Shown here: piece by piece, positions 1 to 5,818 of the stretch
Layout: the number at the start of each line of letters is the position of its first letter
Position numbering within the stretch: the first letter of the stretch is position 1
Origin: JBCCSZ01 sp039199225
Lineage (GTDB): Bacteria > Bacteroidota > Bacteroidia > Chitinophagales > Saprospiraceae
DNA: 15,998 nucleotides
Reading direction: 5' to 3'
NCBI GenBank assembly: GCA_039199225.1
Contig: JBCCSZ010000181.1
Coordinates: 1 to 15,998 of the forward strand
Notes under the pieces: model-generated
What the model saw: the letters and a program-made list of their open reading frames with translations, nothing else
What the model was told of the DNA's origin: nothing
The model's database searches: none
Translations under genes and position numbers: made by a program

Positions 1-56
1 CCAGACAGATTTCAAGCGCGGACCAAAAGAAAACCAGTATTGCTGCCGTACGAATG
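1..56. other. window edge, no gene seen
   Basis: These bases lie just downstream of the cold-shock gene, whose stop codon is at 57-59 on the minus strand. I see no hairpin with a T-run and no convincing reading frame. The stretch is too short to judge whether a neighbouring gene starts or ends beyond the window. Confidence 0.3.
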
Positions 57-488
57 TTAGGCGAGTTTGACCTCCAAAGCAATCGGACCTTTGGGACCTT
101 TACCCACTTCAAAGACAACCTTGTCATTGTCCTGTATGCTGTCGATCAAATTAGCGGCATGCACAAAGAAGCTTTCCTTGGTATCATTGTCGATGATGAA
201 ACCATAGCCTTTGTCGGTGTTAAAAAATTTGACGGTTCCTTTGCGAGAAAACTTAGACTCATCGGAATCTACCTTTTTAGGGACGCCAATTTCAATATCT
301 TCTGCCTTAATCGTACTTTTTCGATTGGGATCGGGTGGTGTCGTTGTTAAGTTACCATCTTCATCGAGGTACATAAATTCTGCTCCACTTTTTCCTTCTT
401 GCCTGCGCTGCTCTTTGCGTTGTTCTTTATCCTTTTTTCTTTTCTTTTTCTTTTTTTCTCGTTCTTTTTTATTAAAGCTGTCTGCCAT
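57..488 (-). CDS. cold-shock domain protein with lysine/arginine-rich N-terminal extension
   Basis: This 143-residue protein should bind single-stranded nucleic acid and is probably a cytoplasmic RNA chaperone. The C-terminal 60 or so residues (about 81-141) form a cold-shock domain: GTVKFFN at 84-90, the RNP1-type motif KGYGFI at 93-98 and the RNP2-type motif FFVHA at 107-111. A canonical CspA has only about 70 residues. Here the first 33 residues are extremely basic (mostly K, R, E and Q), followed by a linker with acidic and proline-rich parts. That tail is common in Bacteroidota cold-shock proteins and probably adds non-specific RNA affinity. The ATG at 488 opens with MADSFNKKEREKKKKK, which I recognise as the usual start of this family. 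A TTTGC-containing element lies about 40-50 bp upstream. The gene stands alone here, facing away from the DUF4251 gene. Confidence 0.93.
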   Translation of the reverse strand: MADSFNKKEREKKKKKRKKDKEQRKEQRRQEGKSGAEFMYLDEDGNLTTTPPDPNRKSTIKAEDIEIGVPKKVDSDESKFSRKGTVKFFNTDKGYGFIIDNDTKESFFVHAANLIDSIQDNDKVVFEVGKGPKGPIALEVKLA

Positions 489-644
489 ATTGATGATTTG
501 AATAAGCTATCGTTGCAAGATGTTTACCGAAGGTAGCAAATGAGCGATTTGACCATACATTTTCGCACAAGCTATCTAGGCCAGCATCACAACGTGAATT
601 AAATAATGACTAAAAAGGCGCTATCATCAAAATTAAGCAAATGG

Positions 645-728
645 CTCGAGAGATACCTATCCGGTTAAATCTGAAAATAACTTTCAAAAGTGAAGATAAC
701 AATTTCAGAACAATGATGCATTCTCGAG
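645..728. repeat. nested inverted repeats, possible structured RNA or operator
   Basis: CTCGAGA (645-651) is the exact reverse complement of TCTCGAG (722-728). Inside it, TCTGAAA (670-676) is the exact reverse complement of TTTCAGA (703-709). Inside that, ACTTT and AAAGT flank CA at 680-691. The three pairs are properly nested, so a transcript could fold as helix, internal loop, helix, inner hairpin. No T-run follows the outer arm, so it is not a simple terminator. The function is unknown. Confidence 0.35.
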
Positions 729-816
729 GGACCATAACTTTATAATTGCGTCAATAATCATCGAGTCTGCAGATCTATTTTACAGCAATTGCCGCTGATT
801 ATACGAATTCACCCTC

Positions 817-857
817 TTTTAACAACTTCTCTAAAAATCTTAACATCGCCTTAACGG
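817..857 (+). promoter_or_regulatory. TTAAC direct repeats, candidate LytTR-type binding site
   Basis: TTAAC occurs at 819-823, 840-844 and 851-855, so the starts are 21 and 11 bp apart, close to two and one helical turns. The last two extend to CTTAACATC and CTTAACGGT. LytTR regulators such as AgrA bind two 9-bp direct repeats about 21 bp apart, and the AgrA half site contains GTTAAG, whose complement is CTTAAC. The cluster ends 56 bp before the start codon of the DUF4251-like gene. The link to the LytTR regulator encoded at 13803 is inference. Confidence 0.35.
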
Positions 858-912
858 TACAATACGCTACCCAATAGGTTCTATCTATGTAGCCTAATAA
901 AATCCCAAACTG

Positions 913-1437
913 ATGAAACATTGTCTGCTAATTTTCCTTTTTCACTTCCCAGCTTTACACAGCATTCATGCGGCAGATCCACCTACCTTATCGGATTTGG
1001 ATGCAAAAGAAAAGCATGAAATGCTGTTGGAGCTGATCAATAGTCGGAAATTCGTCCTCGAATCACATACTTTATACGGTCGCTACGGCCAAACGGCCTT
1101 TGTATCGCCCACCACCAACTTTGTTTTTGTCGACGGAGAGGCGGCCATCATTCAATTGGCTTTGAATGACCAGGACAACGGCCTCGACGGCTCGGGAAGT
1201 CTTACCTTGGAGGGGAAGCTGACCAAATTCCGGATTCGGGACCGCGGCGCAGGCAAGGGGGTTCACATTCGCATGACTTTCTTAGGAGCCACCGTCACCG
1301 ATTTATTCATGGAAGTATCCGATAGTGGCTTTGCCATCATCGATTTGAATGGCATTCAAGGGGAGCGCCTGCGCATGAAAGGGGAGTTGGTGTCCTTGGA
1401 GCAAAGTGATGTCCTCCAAAGCATTCGCGTATATTAA
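913..1437 (+). CDS. secreted DUF4251-like protein
   Basis: The protein has 174 residues. Residues 1-20 look like a signal peptide (short basic start, hydrophobic LLIFLFHFPALHSIHA, likely cut after A20 or A21), so it is exported to the periplasm or outer membrane. The mature part resembles DUF4251 proteins of Bacteroidota: an INSRKFVLES segment at 42-51, a beta-rich middle, EGKLTKFRI near 100-108, a strand pair around MTFLGATVTDLFMEVSDSG at 121-139 and a final RLRMKGEL strand. I recognise this pattern from memory, and no biochemical role is known for the family. No catalytic motif is visible. The ATG at 913 places the signal peptide at the N-terminus. The stop codon ends 4 bp from the end of the convergent symporter gene. 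TTAAC repeats lie 58-96 bp upstream. Confidence 0.75.
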   Translation: MKHCLLIFLFHFPALHSIHAADPPTLSDLDAKEKHEMLLELINSRKFVLESHTLYGRYGQTAFVSPTTNFVFVDGEAAIIQLALNDQDNGLDGSGSLTLEGKLTKFRIRDRGAGKGVHIRMTFLGATVTDLFMEVSDSGFAIIDLNGIQGERLRMKGELVSLEQSDVLQSIRVY

Positions 1438-1441
1438 GGTG

Positions 1442-1456
1442 TTAGTGAAAAACTAA
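1442..1456. repeat. short inverted repeat at convergent gene ends
   Basis: TTAGT and ACTAA flank GAAAA, giving a 5-bp stem over the final codons of the minus-strand symporter gene and just past the plus-strand stop at 1435-1437. It is the only hairpin-like element near these tail-to-tail stops. It is weak and has no T-run, so a terminator role is doubtful. Confidence 0.2.
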
Positions 1457-3001
1457 GTGCAATATCCCCAAAGACAGCAAAAGACCCAGCCCGATCCGAC
1501 TGATCTGTGGAGAGGCAGATTCGAAAAAGCTCGAAGACTTTCTAAAGCCATTCAACAAAACGCTAGGGATGGCCAACAAGCTGAAGGCGATGGCAATTAC
1601 CCATCCGGCACGCACAAAGTAGTTCATTTCCGGTTCGTAATGCTTGAATGCCAGATGCAGTGGTACGGTAAGCAAAAAGGCGAATAGCGCCAATCTATGG
1701 TTGGGCATCCACAAGAAAGCTGCGGAACATATTAAGACCACAATACCACAGTTGATGTAATACCTCAGATCGTTGAGCGTATGCGTAAAGGCCAATTCAG
1801 GATTCTCAAATTTGACATACAACAAGACGCATCCCATACTGATCCCCGTCAATAAGGTCACCAGAATGGTTCGTCGGCCCGCCAAAACCATCTGTGCGTC
1901 GCTGGCTTCAGGGCGAATGTATTCTTTGTAAATATCAACCGACCAAAGGGTCGCCAGGGAGTTGAACAAGGAGTCGACCGTACTCATCAGGGAGGCAAAC
2001 AAAGCGCATAAGATGATTCCTCTGATGCCAGCTGGTAAATAAGTCGTGACCATATACGGAAAAGCTTGATCGGGCTCTTGCAATGGATTGTCGGCCAGGA
2101 TGCCCGCCAAGGCAATACCTGGAATGATGATGATGATGGCCATGAAATACTTCATGACTCCTCCAACCATCAAACCGACCTGCGCTTCTTTCAAACTCCT
2201 TGCCGCCAACGACCGCTGTACAACGCTTTGATTGGCACACCAATAATTGATATTGAGTAGCCCCAAGCCAAAAACCAACGTCCAAGGTAACTGCTCGTGG
2301 TCTCTCGGAAGGTGCAAGTGCATCAATTCAGGCGTCTTTTCATACAAAGCTCCCCAACCTCCAAGATGGTGGATGGCTACAAACAAAATGGCTGTTCCAC
2401 CACTCACCAGGATGACAAATTGGATAATATCCGTGCGAACAACTGCCCCCAAACCACCAAAATAGGTATAGATGGCTGAAAAAATACCCAGCGCAGCAAT
2501 CAAAATGCCCACCCGAACGATCCGTTCTGTACTGATGAAAGACAAAAAATCACTGAAGACCAACTCTGCAGCATAAGCCCCCCAAAAGAGCGCCGCCCCC
2601 AAGCCGATGGTAGAAAATAAAAAGACATTTGCCAACGAATAACACAGAGCCACCGTGCGCCCCAAGCGATTTTTAATGAATTGCGTAATGGTGATCACCC
2701 TATCTTTCAAATACAGAGGAACAAAAATGAAGGCAGCCATCAATATGCCCTGCATGGCATTGATTTCCAGATTTGCTTGCGCCAAGCCATACAAATAGGC
2801 CGATCCCATCATCCCCAAAAATTGATAACCCTGCACATTGGTTGCAATGGTAGAGATGGCAATGGAAGGCCAACGCAGGTTGCGGGAGCTTAAAAAATAT
2901 TCCTCCGTACTCATATCCCCGCCCTTTTTTCCGGACAAGGCCACGACAAGCACGACGGCGAAATAGATTAGAACGATGGAAAAGTCTAACAACATAAGCA
3001 T
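1442..3001 (-). CDS. sodium:solute symporter, SGLT-like (SLC5/SSS family)
   Basis: This 519-residue inner-membrane transporter should use the sodium gradient to import a small solute. It has about 13-14 hydrophobic helices. SSS hallmarks are visible: EEYFLSSRNLRW at 33-44, YFGGLGAVVRTDIIQFVIL at 180-198, the SGLT-type NYWCANQSVVQRSLAA at 252-267, and ASLMSTVDSLFNSLATLW at 336-353 followed by SVDIY. S340 and T341 line up by eye with the two serines of the Na2 site of vSGLT. The 252-267 motif places it nearer the sugar/inositol branch than the proline or pantothenate branch, but the substrate cannot be read from sequence. ATGs at 3001 and 2995 are both possible starts. The gene lies 49 bp behind the hydroxylase gene on the same strand, so they are probably one operon. 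A TTTGC element (GAAGGTAGCAAA at 3015-3026) could give it an extra promoter. Confidence 0.92.
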   Translation of the reverse strand: MLMLLDFSIVLIYFAVVLVVALSGKKGGDMSTEEYFLSSRNLRWPSIAISTIATNVQGYQFLGMMGSAYLYGLAQANLEINAMQGILMAAFIFVPLYLKDRVITITQFIKNRLGRTVALCYSLANVFLFSTIGLGAALFWGAYAAELVFSDFLSFISTERIVRVGILIAALGIFSAIYTYFGGLGAVVRTDIIQFVILVSGGTAILFVAIHHLGGWGALYEKTPELMHLHLPRDHEQLPWTLVFGLGLLNINYWCANQSVVQRSLAARSLKEAQVGLMVGGVMKYFMAIIIIIPGIALAGILADNPLQEPDQAFPYMVTTYLPAGIRGIILCALFASLMSTVDSLFNSLATLWSVDIYKEYIRPEASDAQMVLAGRRTILVTLLTGISMGCVLLYVKFENPELAFTHTLNDLRYYINCGIVVLICSAAFLWMPNHRLALFAFLLTVPLHLAFKHYEPEMNYFVRAGWVIAIAFSLLAIPSVLLNGFRKSSSFFESASPQISRIGLGLLLSLGILHLVFH

Positions 3002-3050
3002 TCAGCTATCCGGTGAAGGTAGCAAAATAATGGCTTATACCCGGATTTAT

Positions 3051-4277
3051 CTACAGGGCGACCTTCACCGCCCGGAAACGCAGAAAAGCCAGCAGGCTGA
3101 TCACAGCAATCAAGGATGCTACCACCAAAGTCCATCCCGGTAGGGGAAAGCCAGAGCTTATCAACAAATAAACCAGTAGGGGCATGCCCAGCAGCCGCAA
3201 GCCTTCCAACCAAGTCAAGTGAGGGCTCTTGTGCTCAAAAAGAAAACCAAACATCAAGGTGCTGAAGATGATCCATAGGGCAAAAGTGACTTTAACGGAT
3301 AGATCGAAGCTGCCTTGCTTGAAAAAGTACAAGGCATTGAACAACAAAGCCAACAGGAATTGTGCAAAAATATAATAGTTGATGCCGCTGTTTACCAGCT
3401 CGTTGTACTTTTGATAGCCTCTCTTGGGAGATTCCGGCGCCTGGTAGCCACCCATATACTCGGGAAACCAACCGGGCTTATTGAACAGTATTTTCAACAC
3501 ATCCCCGGCGCTACGCGCCTTCCGCGTCCATTGAAACAAGTCGATGTAATGCGCAAAGTTGGCATACACCGGATTCCAGCTTTTCAAAGGCGTCGTGATG
3601 CCATAGTTCGGACGCTCTTCCTCCTCCTTGAACGTCCCAAACAAGCGGTCCCAAACAATGAACATACCTGCATAGTTCTTATCGATGTACTTCGGATCGC
3701 GGCCATGGTGTACCCGGTGGTGCGAAGGCGTATTGAACACCGCCTCAAACCAGCGCGGCATCTTTTTGATGTGCTCGGTGTGTATCCAAAATTGATAAAG
3801 CAAATTGAATCCGCCTGCCAAGACAAAATGCTCCGGCGAAATGCCGATGAGGGCCATGGGCAGATAAAACGGCAGGCCCCAAATGAATCCGGTCGACGTT
3901 TGCCGCAGTGCAACAGACAGGTTGTATTCTTCGCTTTGGTGATGGACAACATGGCCACCCCAAAAGAGGCTCACCGTATGGGCCATGCGATGTTCCCAGT
4001 AGTAGCAGAGGTCCCAAAGGATCATTGCCAAAGCAAAGGTCCAACCGTTTTGTGGCAATTGGAAAAGGGCGACCTGCTCGAAAAGCAGCACATATAAGCC
4101 GATCTTGAGCAAGGTGAGAAAGGTGCCGCTCAACTGTTGCAAAATGCCGGTGCTGATGTTGGTCACTGCATCATTGAGTCGATAGGATTTCCGTCGGTGG
4201 TAGGATTCGTAGATCAACTCCACCGCCATGAGGGTGAAGTACATCGGGATGGCTAGTATGACCGGATTGAGATTCAT
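3051..4277 (-). CDS. fatty acid hydroxylase superfamily membrane protein, alkylglycerol monooxygenase-like
   Basis: This 408-residue integral membrane protein has a di-iron histidine cluster. The three histidine boxes are present: HRMAH at 96-100, HVVHH at 109-113 and HHRVHH at 186-191, with extra histidines at H166 and H169. Hydrophobic segments lie near 6-25, 50-70, 78-92, 131-160, 300-318, 328-347 and 362-400. Segments such as YNLSVALRQ, FNLLYQFWIHTEHI, NTPSHHRVHHGRDPKYIDKNYAG and IVWDRLFGTF closely match what I recall of animal alkylglycerol monooxygenase (TMEM195), which cleaves ether lipids using tetrahydrobiopterin. The similarity continues past the histidine core (KPGWFPEY near 267-274), which argues against a plain sterol desaturase. 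The bacterial substrate and reductant are unknown. The ATG at 4277 is the natural start. The symporter gene follows 49 bp downstream. A long palindrome lies 81-116 bp upstream. Confidence 0.88.
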   Translation of the reverse strand: MNLNPVILAIPMYFTLMAVELIYESYHRRKSYRLNDAVTNISTGILQQLSGTFLTLLKIGLYVLLFEQVALFQLPQNGWTFALAMILWDLCYYWEHRMAHTVSLFWGGHVVHHQSEEYNLSVALRQTSTGFIWGLPFYLPMALIGISPEHFVLAGGFNLLYQFWIHTEHIKKMPRWFEAVFNTPSHHRVHHGRDPKYIDKNYAGMFIVWDRLFGTFKEEEERPNYGITTPLKSWNPVYANFAHYIDLFQWTRKARSAGDVLKILFNKPGWFPEYMGGYQAPESPKRGYQKYNELVNSGINYYIFAQFLLALLFNALYFFKQGSFDLSVKVTFALWIIFSTLMFGFLFEHKSPHLTWLEGLRLLGMPLLVYLLISSGFPLPGWTLVVASLIAVISLLAFLRFRAVKVAL

Positions 4278-4289
4278 ACAGGTTTAATT

Positions 4290-4297
4290 CAAAGGTT
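4290..4297 (-). promoter_or_regulatory. weak -7-like element before the hydroxylase gene
   Basis: The minus strand reads AACCTTTG here, matching the Bacteroidota -7 consensus TAnnTTTG except for the first base. No TTG lies at the expected 17-20 bp upstream, and the element is only 13 bp from the ATG, so this call is tentative. Confidence 0.2.
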
Positions 4298-4357
4298 GAT
4301 GCTGCCCAATAGCAGTTAGGAAATAAAGCTTTGAGATTAGGTGAGCCAATTCAAGTT

Positions 4358-4393
4358 GCACTGCGTCAAAGAAAGCTTTCTTGTAAGCAGTGC
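4358..4393. repeat. 36-bp interrupted palindrome with perfect 14-bp core
   Basis: The core AAGAAAGCTTTCTT (4369-4382) is a perfect 14-bp palindrome. It is flanked by GCACTGC (4358-4364) and its exact reverse complement GCAGTGC (4387-4393). Overall 15 of 18 base pairs match. It sits in the 176-bp gap between the SsuD-like gene (ending at 4454) and the hydroxylase start at 4277, both on the minus strand. No T-run follows on either strand, so an operator for a dimeric regulator or a processed hairpin fits better than an intrinsic terminator. A second hairpin (4396-4414) adjoins it. Confidence 0.5.
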
Positions 4394-4395
4394 CA

Positions 4396-4414
4396 GCCTG
4401 TAATTAACACAGGC
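4396..4414 (-). terminator. small hairpin downstream of SsuD-like gene
   Basis: GCCTGT (4396-4401) and ACAGGC (4409-4414) form a perfect 6-bp stem with a 7-base loop, about 40 bases past the minus-strand stop of the flavin monooxygenase gene. No U-run follows in the minus direction, so termination is only a possibility. Confidence 0.25.
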
Positions 4415-4453
4415 AAAATAAGCTTTTCCGATTGCAAATTCAAATCGGCCGGC

Positions 4454-5605
4454 TTACCGTCTTTTGGCAGCGGCTAAGGGCGTGTTGGGCGGAGTGACTG
4501 GAATGCGACCTTGCAATTGCGGCAAAGAGACGGTTTTCAGCTGGGGCAGAACGTAGCGTGCAAACAAGCGGCATTCCTCTAAATGTGGATAGCCCGAAAA
4601 TATAAAGGAACGGATGCCCATATCCATATAGCGCCGAATTTTGGCCAATATCTGGTCGGGCGTCCCGACGAGTGCCGCGCCGCAGCCCGACCTTGCCCGG
4701 CCGATCCCCGTCCACAAATGGGGCTCCACAAAGCCATCCAAATCCGATTGCTCCCGCATCTCTGCCTGCCTGGAAACACCATAGGACTTGGCATCGAGCG
4801 CCCGTTCTCGGATTTCTTTGCCCTTTTCTTCTTCCAATTCCGACATCAGCAGGCGGGCCGCTGCCTTGGCTTCTGCCTCCGTCTCCCGCACGATCATATG
4901 GATGCGCAGCCCAAAATCGACGGTTCGGCCATAGGTAGCTGCTTTTTGGCTCATATTGTTCATCAGCTCTTGGAGTCGCCCCTCGGTTTCTGGCCACATC
5001 AGATACACATCGCAGTGCTGGGCGCAAAGCTCCACTCCAGGCGGCGAGTAGCCACCAAAGTAGAGTAGGGGACCGCCGCTCTGCTGGTAGGGCTTGACCG
5101 GGATGCTGGGCAACTGGAATTTGTAGAATTGCCCCTCAAAGTCGATGGTTTCCTGCGTCCAGCCTTGCTTTAGAATCTCGATGACTTCCCTAGAGCGTTG
5201 GTAGCGGTCGGCGGATGGCAGGTTTTCGCCCGGCAGGTTCGAAGAGATGATGTTAATGGTCAAACGGCCCTTGAGGATGTGGTCTACCGTGGCAATGGCT
5301 CGGGCCAGCATTGGTGGGTGGACCTCCCCACAGCGAATGGCCGCCAGTAGGTTGATGTTTTTTGTCTGTGGCGCAACGGCAGAGACGAAAGACCAAGTGT
5401 CTTGCCCGACTTGATAAGAGGATGGACAAAGGATGTTGCGATAGCCGAGGCGGTCGGCTTCCAATAATATTTCGGAGGTGTTGTTCCAATTGCTTTTGTA
5501 ACGATCGGGCATCAGCCCCAGGCGGTCGGTATCGCCATTGCAAATCGGGGCAAACCAGGATATTTCAGCCCCATCTGTGTCTTTTGAGCGTATTTGTAGG
5601 TCCAT
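4454..5605 (-). CDS. SsuD-like flavin-dependent monooxygenase (LLM class)
   Basis: This 383-residue cytoplasmic enzyme has a luciferase-like barrel fold and closely resembles FMNH2-dependent alkanesulfonate monooxygenase (E. coli SsuD has about 381 residues). It would use reduced FMN and O2 to oxidise an organosulfonate or similar substrate. Matching segments include EADRLGYRNIL (49-59), LLAAIRCGEVHPPMLAR (86-102), PLLYFGGYSPPG (179-190), LRIHMIVRETEAEA (233-246), LWTGIGRARSG (297-307) and FSGYPHLEE (336-344). H236 and Y339 line up with SsuD active-site residues; the SsuD Cys54 position appears not to be cysteine. An ATG at 5713 would add 36 residues and start 8 bp from a hairpin arm. I prefer the ATG at 5605 because it restores the family length. 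No SsuE reductase or sulfonate ABC transporter is in the window. Confidence 0.87.
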   Translation of the reverse strand: MDLQIRSKDTDGAEISWFAPICNGDTDRLGLMPDRYKSNWNNTSEILLEADRLGYRNILCPSSYQVGQDTWSFVSAVAPQTKNINLLAAIRCGEVHPPMLARAIATVDHILKGRLTINIISSNLPGENLPSADRYQRSREVIEILKQGWTQETIDFEGQFYKFQLPSIPVKPYQQSGGPLLYFGGYSPPGVELCAQHCDVYLMWPETEGRLQELMNNMSQKAATYGRTVDFGLRIHMIVRETEAEAKAAARLLMSELEEEKGKEIRERALDAKSYGVSRQAEMREQSDLDGFVEPHLWTGIGRARSGCGAALVGTPDQILAKIRRYMDMGIRSFIFSGYPHLEECRLFARYVLPQLKTVSLPQLQGRIPVTPPNTPLAAAKRR

Positions 5606-5720
5606 CCGCGAATTTAGCGAATAAGCGCCAAGAGTCGGAAGGGCAGGTCGAAAAAGTTGAGGTCCCATTTCGCTTACTCTAGTGGATGGATCGAAACGCT
5701 GAGCCAGGACCATAAGCGAA

Positions 5721-5748
5721 GGGCTTACACAAGCAAATGTGTAAGCCC
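5721..5748 (-). terminator. 10-bp-stem hairpin between CotH-like and SsuD-like genes
   Basis: GGGCTTACAC (5721-5730) and GTGTAAGCCC (5739-5748) form a perfect 10-bp stem with an 8-base loop. On the minus strand it follows the stop of the CotH-like gene by about 70 bases. The following bases are TTCGCTTATGG, not a U-run, so it may be a weak or factor-assisted terminator, a 3'-end stabiliser, or an attenuator before the SsuD-like gene. Confidence 0.45.
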
Positions 5749-5818
5749 CGATTAAAAATTCACTAGTTGGTTCCCAAAAGATACGGCTGTATCAAAATGG
5801 GAGATATGGTAAGGTATG

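Larger units (their letters stand above)
489..912. other. 424-bp non-coding region between divergent genes
   Basis: No credible gene is visible. The left edge must carry the cold-shock promoter: the 12-mer GAAGGTAGCAAA at 529-540 reads TTTGCTACCTTC on the minus strand. The middle (645-728) holds nested inverted repeats, described separately. The right part (817-857) holds three TTAAC motifs in helical phase, also described separately. The 8-mer AAGCTATC occurs twice (504-511 and 569-576). The length and AT-richness suit a regulatory region, possibly with a small non-coding RNA, but nothing here matches a known RNA family. Confidence 0.5.

Noticed and set aside
57..501. Plus-strand frames opposite the cold-shock gene
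   Set aside because: The F/S-rich translation is what the complement of a lysine/arginine-rich coding region gives; the minus strand carries a clear cold-shock domain.
3315..4097. 260-codon open frame on the plus strand
   Set aside because: It lies wholly antisense to the membrane hydroxylase, whose histidine boxes and homology are clear. Its translation has no recognisable domain.
5606..5713. 36-residue N-terminal extension of the SsuD-like enzyme
   Set aside because: The extra residues have no counterpart in SsuD, and the ATG at 5605 gives the normal family length.
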